The notes: a model not told the origin generated them from the letters alone. 64,000 nt of DNA from Ganoderma boninense (GCA_002900995.3 CM035304.1:4480134-4544133), one strand, 5' to 3'; shown: positions 46,181-58,647, counted from the first letter of the stretch. Numbers and translations are program-made.

Positions 46181-48661
46181 ATGCCTCCTACGCGAACAAC
46201 CCGTTCCTCTGAAAAGCGACCTACACGCGCGGCAACCAGAAAGCGTGCCGCTTCCCCGCTGCCAGCTCCTCCTCCCAAGCGTCGCGCACCTCCGAAACCC
46301 AAAGCTGCCCCCAAACCCACTGTCGACCAGGAAGAACCCTCCAAACCAAGGCGGAGACCTCACAGACCCCCACCTCGAAGAGTCGACCGAGCTGCTGTTC
46401 CCTCCTCGCGTTCCTTCACATCCCGCCAAAGAGACCTTCCCACCGCCAACCCGCTCCCTGCGCCTCCATTGCGCGAACGGCCATGCTGGCAGCTCTTCGG
46501 ATGGGGACCGGACAACAAGGATGGCCCCATGGGCACAGGGGACGAGTTCCCGTCCGAGAAGCCAAAACGCAGCAAAGTCGTCGAGAAGCTGATCGAGGAC
46601 GGAGAGTTCGGCCTCAACGGGGCAGGCCTGGTGTCCATCGCTGCAGGTGGATTCTTCTCGCTCATGGTCGACGAAAGTGGCCAGGTACGTCTGACTTCTG
46701 GTTGACTATGTTGATCCTTCCTAGAGCTTCCTGCGGCCACCTTGTACCCCGCCTTCCCGCGGAACCGTCTCGATGTGGTGGTTAGCGTGCGTACTTGGTG
46801 GGTGCAGGAAGGACCTCCAGATTGCGGTGAAAAAATCCCGTTTATTGCTTTCCTCGGCCGAGCCAAACTTTTGAACCATCTTCTCGAGCTGCCGTCATAC
46901 CTGCAACCATGGAACGTGGCCGCCGGGATCATGCGACTGCGGCATTCGTCATGGATGTTACACCATCTGCTCTGCCGCCTGCACATGATGAGTAGCCGAC
47001 GGTCAGCCGATAGCTCCTCATAATTTTCGAGGCGTGTTGCTGTCTTAGACCGTGGTTAGCTCACGTATCTCGTTGGTATCTCGTTGGACGAGGAATGGAG
47101 CGCGAGGTCTGTTTAGACCAGCTCCCGACTCTCGCGTTGGGGTGACGAACAACATATGGACGGGGACCGGATGGTTGTGGCTCAGTGTCTGCGACGATTG
47201 GACGAGACATTCGTCCGACAGGATGGCCGATGCAGGAATGTCGGTGCCGAATTTGGCCCTGATTGCGACAGACATTTACCGGCGATAATCCACAAGCTAC
47301 TCCACCATCAACTCGTTATGCATATCCATGGGATAACCGGGCGATCCGTCGTAATTAACCAAGCTGGACGTTTTCACAACCCCCCGAACGACGAATGGAC
47401 GGGCACACAGGAACGAAAATAATAGCCATGACTTTCACTCTCAAGGGACAAATAACGCTTTCGGATCCAAACTAATAAACTGTAATCCTCGCACCAGGTC
47501 TGGTCTTTTGGAAACAATGAAGTCGGCCAATTAGGGCGACCGACGGTGAAAAACAAGGACGGCGTGGAGGTCGACTTGGCAACCTCACTTCCGCTACACA
47601 CACCCGTCCGTATCTGCTGCCTCATAGATGAATTCTTCCGCGCGGTCAAAGTCGCGGCCGGAAGCTGCATCGCCGCCGCCCTCAGCGACCGCGGCGAACT
47701 GCGTGTCTGGGGAGCCTACTATGTCAGTCATCCACCAAAACAATTCTCACCTAATCCATACGTCTGACCGTTGCCTGGTCATGCGACGTAGTATCCGCAA
47801 AACAGCGGCGGGGACAAGTTCATGTTCTCCCCCCACCTCGACCACCAGGTGTCCCCCACTGCGGTCCCGGAACTCGCATGCGAGCGCTTCGCCGATGTCG
47901 CCGCCGGCGCGAACCACCTCGTCCTCCTCACCGTGCACGGCGACGTCTACACGATGGGCCAGGGCGCCGACGGCCAGCTCGGACGCAAGATCCCCAAGGC
48001 CACGCCCACCGCGGGCACATTCGCCTACAAGGTCCTCCGGGGCAACCTGGGCCACCGCGCGGTCGCGATCGGGGCCGTGAACGACAGCTCGTTCTTCGTC
48101 GACCAGACGGGCGACGTCTGGGCGTGGGGCCTCAACGGGTACGGCCAGACGGGCACGGGCAGCAAGCAGAACGTGCTGTGGTACGCGCACCGCGTCAAGG
48201 GCGTCGGCCGGAAAGACTTGGGCGGCGACGCGTCGGTCGTGCAGATCGCGGGCGGGGACCGCCATACCCTGTTCCTCGTGTCGGACGGCCGCGTGTTCGC
48301 GTGCGGGAATACAGAGGACGGCCAGTTTCCGCTCCCGCTCCCGAAGACGAAGACGAAGGACAGCGGTGTCGATGCTGCGCGGGTCAGTGTACCGGTGCCG
48401 GTGGAGTTCCCGCACGACGTCAAGGAGGACCCGATCGTGAAGATTGGCGCGTCGAACCGGATGAGCGCGGCCGTCACGCGGGACGGGGTGCTCTACACCT
48501 GGGGTCTGAACAGCGAGGGGATGCTCGGGACTGAAGTCGACTCGCCGGACGACATTATCAGGACGCCGAAGGTCGTCGTTCGGAGAGAGGGCTCGTGGCT
48601 GACCAAGGCGATCTCTTGCGGTGGCCAGCATTGTCTGGCTCTTCTGCGGAAGAAGCCTTGA
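46181..48661 (+). CDS. RCC1-repeat protein, Ran guanine-nucleotide exchange factor type
   Basis: Three exons (46181-46684, 47498-47722, 47792-48661) encode 532 residues without frame breaks. The N-terminus is Arg/Lys/Pro-rich with nuclear-localisation-like clusters (RKRAAS, PKRRAPPKPK). Seven-bladed RCC1 repeats follow: QLFGWGPDN, VWSFGNNEVGQLGR, ELRVWGAYY, DVYTMGQGADGQLGRK, DVWAWGLNGYGQTGTG, RVFACGNTEDGQFPLP and VLYTWGLNSEGMLGTE, closing with SCGGQHCLALL. In yeasts (Prp20/Pim1) this protein charges Ran with GTP on chromatin, driving nuclear transport and spindle assembly. Intron 1 is 813 nt, over ten times the local norm. The length and single RCC1 domain fit the Ran GEF; another RCC1 protein is possible. 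Confidence 0.9.
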
Positions 48662-49057
48662 ACTAGGCAGTTTACCTTCCCGGGCCTTGGTAGTTAAAAA
48701 TCCCAGTAGACTCCGTCAGTTCGCCTAGCTTGTAAGTATATATCAACGAGTTCATCTGCTGTCTCGTTCTCCAGGCTGACTCTATGCGTCTCAGAAATAG
48801 CGAACCTCCGAGGCACTCCGAGCTGTAAGGCCAACCTATGGAGTACGGTCTGGTTCCCGAAGCCACACTGTTCATAATCAGACCTTGCTGTATACCTGTC
48901 TCCTGCTGTGATCCTGCCTCGGAAACATTAACTCTGTATAATCCCAGTTTGCGGCGCATATAGCCACAAAAAATATCTCGTGCTGGATGACCCGAATGAA
49001 TTCATCTGAAATGTACCGAGAGCAAGACAACAAATGCAGAGGGGAATCGATGGTGAT
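48662..49057. other. Convergent 3' flank of RCC1 and WW genes
   Basis: About 400 bp between two stop codons. No gene or clear element is seen. Confidence 0.5.
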
Positions 49058-49994
49058 CTATGTACGCAGCCATGCCGTCTTCGCGAGCTTCTTTTGCCGT
49101 TTCTGTTCCTTGAAGCGTTCCTGTTGCATACGCCCCGGCGATCAGCACCGTTCGACCTGCCAAATCCCTCCGTCAACAGCATAAAACCACGAGGGTACTC
49201 ACCAGGTCCTTCTTCGTCGGCCGCTTTCGCTTTCGCCCTTCCTCCTCTTCCTGTGCCTCCTCGAGCTGCCTCTGCGCGACATCACCCTCCCATGCGTTCA
49301 CATCGAAGTAGAATTCGCTCATCCGCTTCGCCCGCTCGTATTCCGAAAGGTGAGTCGGGTCTCGGCCGTCAGGACGGGTGAACGCCCCCGTGCGCGCGTT
49401 GAACTTCGCCGTGTAAGTGAACGCGGCTGGGTTCGTGCTTGAACCACCACCAAGGGACGGGTCGAGGTGAGCAAGAGCGGGATCGATGCCCTGTGCTGCA
49501 GCAGCGGCATAGAGATCATAGCCGGCAGTGGACTGGTGGGAAGGCCCTGCTGTCGAGTTCGACACTTCGGGGGTGTCGATACCGAGGTTGGAGGATCCGG
49601 CCTCGGCGGTGGGTTCGAGGGGGTTGGCCCATGTCGTTTCGTGCGTTATCGAGTTGTAGAAGTAGTAGGCGTTGTAGGCGGACGACCACACCGCCTGCCA
49701 GTCGCCCTGGGAAGCAGTGCCTGGTAGAGGCGGGGAGGCAGAGGACGAGTCAGGGGCGGAGTTGGAGGCGGATGCAGAGGCGGAGGGAGGATCTGCAGCA
49801 GCGGAGGAGGACGAAGACGCTTCAGCCGAGGCGTCATCGGGCGACCTGCTCTCCGAGTCGTGCGGGGCCTCGGACGGCTCACGCTCGTGTTCGGAGGTGT
49901 CCTGCGCAGGCTCTGACTCTTGGCGGCGGGGCCAATGCGCTGTAGAATCGGCTGGAGAAGCCGCGTCGGGAGCGGGCGAGGGCGAGGGCGACAT
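49058..49994 (-). CDS. WW-domain protein, probable nuclear/splicing-type adaptor
   Basis: Two exons (49203-49994, 49058-49120) encode 284 residues from MSPSPSPAP; an in-frame upstream Met at 50060 is an alternative. A Ser/Glu-rich disordered N-terminus precedes one WW domain (about residues 96-130): the first Trp in DWQAVWSSAYNAYYFYN and the second in THETTWANP, which bind Pro-rich ligands. The C-terminal block is conserved-looking (AKFNARTGAFTRPDGRDP; RAKRMSEFYFDVNAWE) with a basic coiled tail, EEGRKRKRPTKKDL then RFKEQKRQKKLAKTAWLRT. That last motif is typical of WW proteins of unknown role, likely linked to mRNA processing (inference). Confidence 0.82.
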
Positions 49995-50424
49995 GGTCGG
50001 GGTGGAAAGTCGAGTGGAAGTGGAGGTCGAGGGCCAAGAGAGATTCAAACTCCGCTGCACTCAAGTCTTGGCATGCTCTGCCGCCACCACACGTACATAA
50101 GTCGGAGACGGCGTACTCAATCCCATCCACAGCCCACCCGCCACCATTCCCCCCTGCAGAGCTTCTGGTGAGTGTTTTGAGTCGTTGTGCGCTTTAATCT
50201 CAACATAACGAAAGATTTACACCGTAGATTAGCCTGATCGTGCGACCGAGACCGTAACACACAATATAGACGAGCCGCACGCATTACACTAGCCGAGGTG
50301 CGTACATATTGTCTTATTCAAAGACCTCGTCCATACACCCACATTGAGGGTTTACTGCAATGTTTAGCCAATCTCTGAACTTTCTATTGTCAGAACGAAC
50401 CACTCTCCGAGCCACGAAGCCAGA
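49995..50424. other. Divergent promoter region of WW and USP genes
   Basis: A 430-bp spacer separates two divergently transcribed genes and probably serves both. No TATA box stands out. Confidence 0.5.
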
Positions 50425-51632
50425 ATGTCCCTGTCAACAGTAACCTCCCAAGACCGTCCGCAACACATACCTCTTCCGCCCCCGCTACGCTCTGCGATGA
50501 AGCATTCTTCCCGCCCGCCCACTCCTAATCAGAACCCAACATCCCCGATGTTCTCTCCGCCAATAGGTCCGGTGCCTTTGTCTCCTCCGGCGCCGTCGAT
50601 CGCCCTCTCGACCCACGCCGGCAGCGTCAGTGTCGCACCCTCAATATACAGTTCTACGCATCCCTCGACGTCGTCCTCGATGGTCGCAGTGAACGCTCCA
50701 CATCCCTCAAGTTCGCCCGTCATTGCAGCAACGGGATACCAGCCTAAGGTGTCGTTCGACACCCTCGAGAATCCGCAGGCGAGCATGTTCTCCTACACCT
50801 TGCATGTGCAGAGCGAAGGCTACTCGCGGACGCGGAGTACCCGTGTCTTCCTTTGTGCGTCCAGCCCAGACGAGAGCGGCACTCATGCACTCGAGTGGTG
50901 CCTCGAGAGCCTCGTGCAGGAGGGCGACGAGCTCGTCGTGTTCCGGGGCATCGACCATGATGACTTCGGTGCGTCCGAGCCCTAGATCTTCGCATTGTGT
51001 GTGTTATTGTGGATGTGGGCGAGGTTGCTTACCCTTTGTTCGTGGCAGCAGAAAAGGATCACGACCAGTATCGGGACGACGCGCGCGACCTGATGCGTGT
51101 CATCCAGGAGAAGTGCGTCGAGTACGACGCGGAGCGCAAGCTCTCCATCATCGTCGAGTACATCGCAGGTAAGGTGACGCAGACCATTGACCGGCTCATC
51201 GCGCTCTACCGTCCGGACTCGCTCGTCGTCGGCACACGTGGGCAGCGGAGTGTCATGCAGGCGTGGGCAGGTGCTTTCGGGGCGCCCGGTGTCGGAAGCG
51301 TGTCTAAGTGAGTATGGTGACTGATTTACGTGTCCTCCTCGTGTCTCTGACGCGTCGGCCTCCAGGTATTGCCTTAGTCACTCGCCCGTGCCAGTCATCG
51401 TCATCCGCCCTGAAAGCAAGGTCCGCAAAACGATGGCGAAGCGCCGAGCAGACCCCAAGCGTGGCCAGCACTTCGACACGTAAGTAAGTCTCCGGATGGG
51501 GGACGTAGTAGGTGCCGATGACTCTAGTGCCCAATTGCTGATGCTCTCCATCTTTCCCGTAGATCGACAAACACAAAGACGAATAACAACGGCAACCTCT
51601 CCGTTCCCATGTTCTCTGCCCTGACTCGGTGA
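50425..51632 (+). CDS. Universal stress protein (UspA family)
   Basis: Four exons (50425-50968, 51052-51307, 51366-51479, 51563-51632) splice into 327 residues. A Pro/Ser-rich disordered N-terminus (about 110 residues) precedes the UspA fold: TRVFLCASSPDESGTHALEW, GDELVVFRGID, ERKLSIIVEYIAGK and the nucleotide-binding signature VVGTRGQRS ... GSVSKYCLSHSPVPVIVIRP (G-x2-G, then GS, then S-P-V-P-V). Cytosolic members bind ATP and are linked to stress survival. A basic tail (KVRKTMAKRRADPKRG) and a Thr/Asn-rich end follow. Eukaryotic versions with long N-terminal extensions are common in fungi, and the role here is unknown. Confidence 0.9.
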
Positions 51633-51965
51633 TACCACCGACTGTTGCCGTCGCATTCCAGACCCTCCGACGGACCACATTCTCATGTGCTTTGTGCTTA
51701 ATGGGTATACCTGTTGTTTGTGTGCTCTCGTAGGTGTTTGATAGCCGTTGTTATTAGCTCGTATCATGATATTAGGGGTTGTGTCAAATGGATGGATCAG
51801 TGCTCGCTCGTGCACCGTGATGGAATGAAGCTCCTTCCCTTACCAAGCCGACGATTGCATGGTATACAAGACGCATGGTATACACTGACAGCTGTCCGCC
51901 TCCACTCTCGTATTCATGGCCCTCAGGATCTTCAAAAAAAAACTCATTGTAGCTGTGAGCGATTG
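51633..51965. other. Intergenic between USP and tRNA-Gly
   Basis: 3' flank of the stress-protein gene. An A9 tract at about 51936-51944 sits 3' of the minus-strand tRNA and gives it a strong Pol III terminator. Confidence 0.55.
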
Positions 51966-52036
51966 TGCATTAAGGGGGAATCGAACCCCCGGCGGGTCGA
52001 TGGCAACGACCCAGGTTACCACTACCCCATTAATGC
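51966..52036 (-). tRNA. tRNA-Gly (GCC)
   Basis: Identical to the copy at 762-832: 71 nt, anticodon GCC, fully paired GGGGG/CCCCC T stem, discriminator A, no intron. Confidence 0.96.
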
Positions 52037-52179
52037 TACGCCAGAAAGGCTCGGGGTTATTTATATGAAATCCATTGGAACGGGCCGAAGTCAGGCAGCG
52101 CCCTCACCCGCTGCTGAGCGGCTGCTCTGATCTTTGCACTCTGTTTGCGCTACTCCATCCTGCACTCATCATTACTCTC

Positions 52180-53998
52180 ATGGCAGCCGCAACTACTTCC
52201 GCTCTTCGAGTCACACCATCTACCGCGACAGGCCGGAAGGTGAAAAATACCTCATCTTCAGTCGGTGCGCCTGCCCAGCGAACCCAGGGCAGCCGGAAAA
52301 GCAAGCGGGCCTGGAGGAAAAATGTTGACCTCGAGGTGGTAGAAGAGGGTCTAGAAGAGTTACGGGCTGAGGAGCGGTTGACCGGGTGCGTATCTTGCAT
52401 TTTCATGCATAGCCTGAACGACTAACACATGCCTACTCAGGACGTCGCTGCAGAAGAAGAAAGATGAGGAGCTGTTCCATGTCGACGTTGTCGGAGACGA
52501 TCAGAGTACGTGTGCATATTCCCCTCACTTAACTTTTCGTTCTTGCATGGCAGGCATCGATGCGATGCGCATCGTACAGGCATGCTGATGTGAATGTCGT
52601 GCACAGTTCGCAAGACCCTCCCAAAGTTCTCGGAGCGCGTGCTCACGTCACAGAAAATCCTCGCGCAACGCTCCGCCGTCCCCGCCGTCTTCTCCCGCGC
52701 AACCCCTGTATCCGCGTCGAGTTCAACAAAACCTGAAAAGCGCAAGGCTGTCTCGCACGAGGAGAAGGGCCGACTCCTCCGGATGGGAAAGAAGCTCAGG
52801 CGGGGACCCTTCGATGCCTATGTGGACCCGGACCAGATTGGAGAGGGGAGCGCCATGCTAGAGCTGAGTGAGGCCGCGAAGAATGCTGGATCGTATGATA
52901 TCTGGGCTGCGGGGGCCTCTGAATCCATTGTCGTGAAGGTGCGTCTCCCTCCTTGCACCTTGAGGGCGCAAATGTCCTGCCCTCAGGCTCCTACATGCTC
53001 ACTTTGGGTGGTACGCTGTATAGACTCCGCAAGCACAACACCCGCGCTCACTCATCGCCGTGGCGGCCGTGCCCTCGCCGCACGAGGGGACATCGTATAA
53101 CCCCCCACTGACGTCCCACGAGGAGCTTCTCCGCGCGGCGAACGACGTGGAGGAGCAGAAGCTCAAGGGCGTCGACGAACTAGAAGCGATGAAGGCGAAG
53201 ATGGAAAACGCGCGGCATGTCGCTTCCGCAGAGGCTGCCGTTCACACTGCCGTGGGCGTCGCCCCGGGAATGATGGTGCCGGAGATCGTGGACCAGGGGG
53301 AGGAGGAACGGGAGGATGGTGCGGAGCCACTGCCTGCGAAGAAGATGCCCGAGAGAAAGACGAAGCAGCAGAGGAAGAAGGCGGAGAAGCTGCGTGCGGA
53401 AGTACGTCGTTTGTCCCCTCATGTCCGTGCGTTCGTTGCTGAATGTCGTGCTGCAGAAACGTGTCCTTGCAGAGAAGGCGGCGCGGAAGCGGATGCTCGC
53501 ATCAGTCGACTCCGTGAAGATGCTCCGTAAATCCCTTACTCGCGATCTAGCGACACGAGAGAGACTCCGCGCACAACGGGAAACCCAGATACAAGAAAAG
53601 CTTAGGCAGGGGCTGGCAGGGCATAAAATCGGCAAGCACAAAGTTCCTGAAGGCGAGATCGATGTCCAGCTTGGCGAGGAGCTTAGCGAAAGCCTGCGTG
53701 CGCTCAAAGTACGTGCCCGTCGCACAATGTATGGTTTTATCAGAGGAGCTGAGCACTAACATGGTTCTGCGTGCAGCCGGAGGGCAATTTATTCAGAGAT
53801 AGATTCATTAGTATGCAGCACCGCGCGCTCATCGAGCCGCGCGCCGTCGTTACGTGCGTACTTACCCACCGTTGTGTTGATATCGCCCTGGTGTTTTCCG
53901 CTAACTTCGGATGGCTTATCCGCAGGACCAAGAAGGCACGGCGCAAGACGAAAGAATACGAGAAGCACTCGTACAAGAAATTCGACAGGGCCCATTGA
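52180..53998 (+). CDS. NOP53: Ribosome biogenesis protein Nop53 (GLTSCR2 family)
   Basis: Seven exons (52180-52385, 52441-52505, 52607-52938, 53024-53401, 53457-53708, 53777-53853, 53926-53998) give an intact 460-residue protein. Family blocks are SRKSKRAWRKNVDLEVVEEG near the N-terminus, ELFHVDVVGD, the TPQAQHPRSL and VPSPHEGTSYNPP motif (the segment that docks on the Mtr4 arch domain in yeast contains an LxVPxP-like element, here AAVPSPHEG), ERKTKQQRKKAEKLRAE and PEGNLFRDRFISMQ. Nop53 is nucleolar, binds pre-60S particles and recruits Mtr4 and the exosome to trim 7S pre-rRNA. The ATG chosen is the first that keeps the conserved N-terminus. Confidence 0.93.
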
Positions 53999-56101
53999 AT
54001 GCAATGGGCTGCTCGCCGGCCCCCTCGCCGCAGGATATTCACTCCTCTGTATTTGAGCGTAGGGTTCGGAGCCAGGCAGGATTCTTAATCACGCACCCAT
54101 CGATCATTCGGGGTGCTTTCGCTGCGCCCAAGGTTCGCTTCGCACAGCAGCCTGCGTAAAAACCCCGGCGAGCGCGAACACGAGCGGCGAGGGGCCTCGA
54201 GGCTGCCTACCTGGATACGAGCCCTTGCACATATTCTGCGCCGCACTCCGTCCAGCGCGACAGAAGCAAGAAGGTTTCGCGGGAAGGACAAATTCCAGAA
54301 TACAGCCCGTGTTTCTCGGGCGCACCAGGCCAGGTTCCTCGGCCTGGGGTGTGGTTACATGTGGCTAAGCTAGCGGGTCCTTTAGGCCGCTTTAGACGAG
54401 CCTGACGTCAGATAGCACTCGTGTGGCCGGCCCCTTTTCGAGCCGTTCGCTCTCATCGTGCCGTGTGCCTCCGTATGCATGCTGTACCTGGAGGCACGCG
54501 CAGGGCCCGAGATGGGTTCGACTGATGGTTGCTTGTGATGCGTCCGGGGTATTCGAGGGTCGGTGAGGGGAGGGAAGCCGCCGATCCTGGGCCTGTTACG
54601 TTGATGCATCCGCAATGTGGGGTACTGTCATGACCACTGGGTGCAGCAGCCAACGGAGTTCGCGGTTCGACCGCCGCTAAGGAGATACGGTTTGATGCTC
54701 TGTCGGGGGCGGAGCACGGTGTCAACGCTGGCTGCCCGATGAGACCGTGTCCAACTGAGCAGCGTCGGTTCGCCCGTTCATGGATGGCGGGAGCGCTGGC
54801 GCTCCGTCTGTATTGGCCGCGCTAGACTGTATGGGCAGCGGAGGGCGCTGGACAATTGCAACAGGGCGGCGGCGGACAGGGAAAATGCGAGAACTGCGGG
54901 CCCGAAGAACGTCGATGGAGATGAAATTCGGATGGCGTTGTGCATCTTGCGACCCGCCGCCGGGACATTGATCCTGGGAGGCTCGGACGTGCGGGTGAAT
55001 TAGAAGGGGCGCGAAGGGCGAGGGCGCATCGAGGACTGTTGCATTGGATACGAATGTGCATATGGGCCGAGATAGGATCGCCGACGCAAATTGGGATTCA
55101 TGGACGATGCAGTTCGTAGGACGTAATGTGCTTACCCCATTGCCGAGGGCTTTGGACCAAGCCGAGGAAGTAAGGGCAATTACGTGGGCAGAAAAGGCCC
55201 TAAATTATCGACGCATTCTGGGGGACAGGAGTGAGCAGTATGACTTAGCCGTTTTACGTCTGAGAAGCAATATATATTCTATATTCTGGACTGACCTAGC
55301 GAATGGTTCGAGGGGGGCGAAGGACGAATGAAACACCGCTCTTGAATTGAGTGTTTTGAAGTTCTGGTATATATGTTCAGGTACCAGTACCCTGGTAGAG
55401 CGGGACCCAGCTGTGTGGATGTGCATCGGAGATAGGGCTGGGGCTACTACAATTCAGTAGATAAGTTCGACGGCTTGCGCGCGGAATCGCGTCGAAGGAG
55501 CCACGAATATATGTGAGGGGTTCGCAGGAGTGTTCGACGTCCTACGCTCTTCACAAAACAGGCCAAAAATTGGCCAGATAATTATAATGGACGGTAGATG
55601 AGGACCTGCAGAACTCGTTTTAGGCTCAAAACTGTTGCTTGAGGGCGAGATATGGGCGTGAGCGCTAATGAGCGGCGTTGGAGAGACTGTCCAAACTGGG
55701 CATGGGTAGCGCCGAAAGTTCGCCTCGGCAAGCTCCGGGTACTATGCAGTACCAGCAGCCACCGGACGCGCCGACTTAGGACAATATACTCGACAACGCC
55801 GGCCGACAGCAAGCTCAAGATCAAGGTACGCAGTTATGCTGCTACAGCGTTCTATCATCTTTCATTGACCACGTCATTGCAGGCAGTCTCCCTTGAAATC
55901 CTCAAGTGTGAGTTTTTTCGTTCATTTTGGTCCAAAGGACGGCCTTGGAGGTGGAAAGAGTGGCAGGTTGTGCAGAGGCATTGGTTGAGTATTGGGCTTT
56001 GCGATGGGATAGCGTTTGGTTGGAGGAGGAGGAAAAGGGTCGCCTGGACAATCCGGTTTCTCCAGCAGATCGTGCTGAACGTACGTCTTCACAGTCCACC
56101 A
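53999..56101. other. Intergenic between NOP53 and eL34
   Basis: No gene is recognised in about 2.1 kb. An inverted pair GTGCCTCC/GGAGGCAC lies at about 54466-54498. From about 55650 the region is probably the eL34 promoter and 5' UTR, including a likely 5'-UTR intron (GTACGCAG at about 55826 to TTGCAG before 55881) and open sequence in frame with eL34. Confidence 0.45.
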
Positions 56102-56566
56102 ATGGCCCAACGCGTCACTCTCCGCAAGCGCACTCCCTACAACACCACCTCCAACCGCCGTCGTGTGGTGAAGACTCCCGGTGGCAAGCTTGTGTACCAC
56201 CACCTCAAAAAGCTCGCCACTTCCCCCAAATGCGGTGACTGCGGTATTGCGCTCCCTGGTGTATGTATCCCTGCCCCACTTCGGAGAGGTACTCGCTCAA
56301 CACTCCATGTATGCTACATAGGTCCCTGCACTCCGCCCTCGCCAATACGCGACCATCTCCAAGACGAAGAAGACTGTTCGCAGGGCGTACGGTGGCTCAC
56401 GATGCGGTGACTGCGTCAAGTCTCGGTATGTTCTTATGCTCGTACTGCCCTTCCTCTGCTCCCTCACACTTTTCCGCTCCGTAGCATCCTCCGGGCATTC
56501 CTCGTCGAGGAGGCGAAGATCGTAAAGAAGGTAATCAAGTCGCAGGAGAAGGGGGGCCGCAAGTAA
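56102..56566 (+). CDS. RPL34: 60S ribosomal protein eL34
   Basis: Three exons (56102-56260, 56322-56425, 56485-56566) give 114 residues with no frame break. MAQRVTLRKRTPYNTTSNRR and VVKTPGGKLVYHHLKK are the eL34 N-terminal signature; CGDCGIALPG with a second CGDC (RCGDCVKSR) forms the zinc-binding CxxC pairs seen in eukaryotic eL34; the end is EEAKIVKKVIKSQEKGGRK. eL34 sits on the solvent side of the 60S subunit. The frame stays open upstream of the chosen ATG, but the family start is MAQRV, so the upstream part is taken as untranslated. It lies next to NOP53, another 60S gene, on the same strand. Confidence 0.95.
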
Positions 56567-57121
56567 ACGTTGTCTATTGTGTTTTGTGGATTCCGTGCGG
56601 TTCTGTATTCTTTTGCTCTATCACCGACCGCGAGGCAGGCTGGAGATCGGCTGCCTCCGCGTCTTCACGCACTCTCGATACACCACGACGCCATGCCCTC
56701 CATCATCATTCGCCCTACATCATGCATTGTACTGCCCACTGTCGCAAACAAAAGATGACCGATGAGGTCGGTATGCGGTATATCTTTGAGTGTGTCGTGG
56801 GGCGGAAGGCCTCCGATAGGCAGCCATCACACCCACTCAGTCTGTGGGCGATCGCATACGTACCCCCTTAACGTGAACACGTTCTCCAGTGCAGGATGTT
56901 TCCTTCTCGTCGTGCACATCTGACCTGGCAACGTTACGTTCAGCGCACGCCAAGACTGAACGTTGTCAGCATCGTCCGCGTCACAGGTGTTCTCAGCCGC
57001 CGTCGATGGGATGCCTGGGATGAATCGATTGACCGTCTCCATCATGCTTTCGTCTCACCTCTCGACCTCTCCTTCATCTACCACACTCTACTTACTCACT
57101 GGCTTCCGCTCTTGACCCATC
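56567..57121. other. Intergenic between eL34 and the phosphatase
   Basis: 3' flank of eL34 and a pyrimidine-rich promoter of the next gene (TC-rich, about 57040-57120). No gene seen. Confidence 0.5.
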
Positions 57122-58484
57122 ATGACTATCTCGGCAACAATATCTACGGCGGCTCGTTTAAGCTCTCGAGAGGACTACGCTGGCTTGCTGGACAAGTACG
57201 ACACCTGGCTATTCGACTGCGATGGCGTTCTCTGGCAGGGAGACAAGGTGATCGATGGCGCGACAGACGTCCTGCAGCTCCTGCGGCATCACAGTGCGTC
57301 CCCTGTCGTTGTTTAGATCGCGAGACTGCGTACTCATGTGCGGACTACCCCACTGCGCGGCGCAAGAGAAGTCAGTGTTGTTTGTGACGAACAACGCGAC
57401 CAAGTCGCGGAAGAACTACAAGAAGAAGTTTGACTCGCTTGGAGTTGAGGCTCACGTCGTACGTCTGCACACTCCCTATGATATGAACGAACGAACGAAG
57501 GAGGCGGAAGGCTGACTGGGATGGGGTCGCAGGATGAAATTTTTCGGGTCTGCTTACGCAGCCGCGGTGTACATCTCATCGGTCATGAAGCTACCCAAGG
57601 ACAAGAAGGTGTACGTGATCGGCATGTCTGGGCTCGAAGAGGAGCTCGACGAGGAGGGCATCGCACATATTGGGGGCACCGTACGCTCCTCCTAATCACC
57701 GTCGCCTGCCACCCCGATTTTTTTGACCTCACACGCCCTTTGCCACAGGACCCAGAAGACAATACCCTCGCGAGCTTCTCCCTCGCGACGTGGACGCCGG
57801 ACCCATCCGTCGGGGCGGTCGTCTGCGGGCTCGACACCTCGGTGAACTACACGAAGCTCTCCAAGGCGTTCAACTACCTCACACGCAACCCTGGCTGCCG
57901 CTTCCTCGTGACGAACGAGGACAGCACCTACCCCACCGCGGACGGCCTCCTCCCGGGTGCCGGCACCATCAGTGCGCCGCTGCGGTACGCGCTCGGGCAG
58001 GACCCGACGGCAATCGGGAAGCCAAATAGGACGATGCTCGACTGCATCAGAGCAAAGTGAGTCGGACTTGCCACCGTAGCCGATAACGGCGCGCCGCCAC
58101 CCCGTCGCTCCGGGTGCAGCGTTGCCCCGGCTGCCCGGGGTGTCGAAGACGCGAAGGCGTGGACATGGGGTTGACGTGCGCCTCGCCGTCGCCGGCTGAC
58201 AGGCACGACTTCGACCCGAAGCGGACGATCATGGTGGGCGACCGGCTGAACACCGACATCGAATTTGGCCAGGCCGGCGGCCTATCGACGCTCCTCGTTC
58301 TGACCGGTGCGTGTTCAGCTCGGTGGCGCGGAGGTAATAGGTTGATTGGCAGAGACGCTGACGGAGCTCGGACGGTCGTGCAGGCATCACGAAGGAGAGT
58401 GAGATCACGGGCCCCAATGCGTCACCGACCGTGCCCGACTACGTGACGGGGTCGATTGGCGATCTCCGTGCATTGCTTGTATAG
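57122..58484 (+). CDS. Pho13-type HAD phosphatase (4-nitrophenylphosphatase / phosphoglycolate phosphatase)
   Basis: Six exons (57122-57293, 57367-57458, 57533-57680, 57749-58056, 58203-58306, 58384-58484). HAD motif I is [13 protein letters not shown] (nucleophile Asp and acid Asp), motif [15 protein letters not shown], the C2 cap includes [14 protein letters not shown] and [12 protein letters not shown], and motifs III/IV are GKPNRTML and [18 protein letters not shown]. Yeast Pho13 and mammalian PGP are cytosolic metabolite-repair enzymes that hydrolyse 2-phosphoglycolate and side products of glycolysis. Exon 3 needs one T fewer in the T5 run at 57540-57544 to give [13 protein letters not shown] and continue in frame. 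Since all other exons are perfect, an assembly error is the simplest reading. Confidence 0.9.
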
Positions 58485-58647
58485 GCGCGGTGGGGTAATC
58501 GGGCTCTTTGTTGAGAGAAGCGCGAAGAAGGAGGATTGGATATGGATGCGAACACTAGAATAGTATAAGTTAGACGGACGGGGGCTGATGTAGAACATAG
58601 ATCTAGATGTCGAGCTCCATAGACAGCAGAAGGACGTTGGCGCATGG

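Noticed and set aside
54466..54498. Hairpin GTGCCTCC/GGAGGCAC as a terminator or RNA element
   Set aside because: Eight-bp arms with a 17-nt loop are common by chance and the position has no transcript context.
55652..56410. Long plus-strand frame that runs into eL34 exon 1
   Set aside because: The upstream part has no similarity to eL34 and contains splice-like signals; it is more likely a 5' UTR with an intron than an N-terminal extension.
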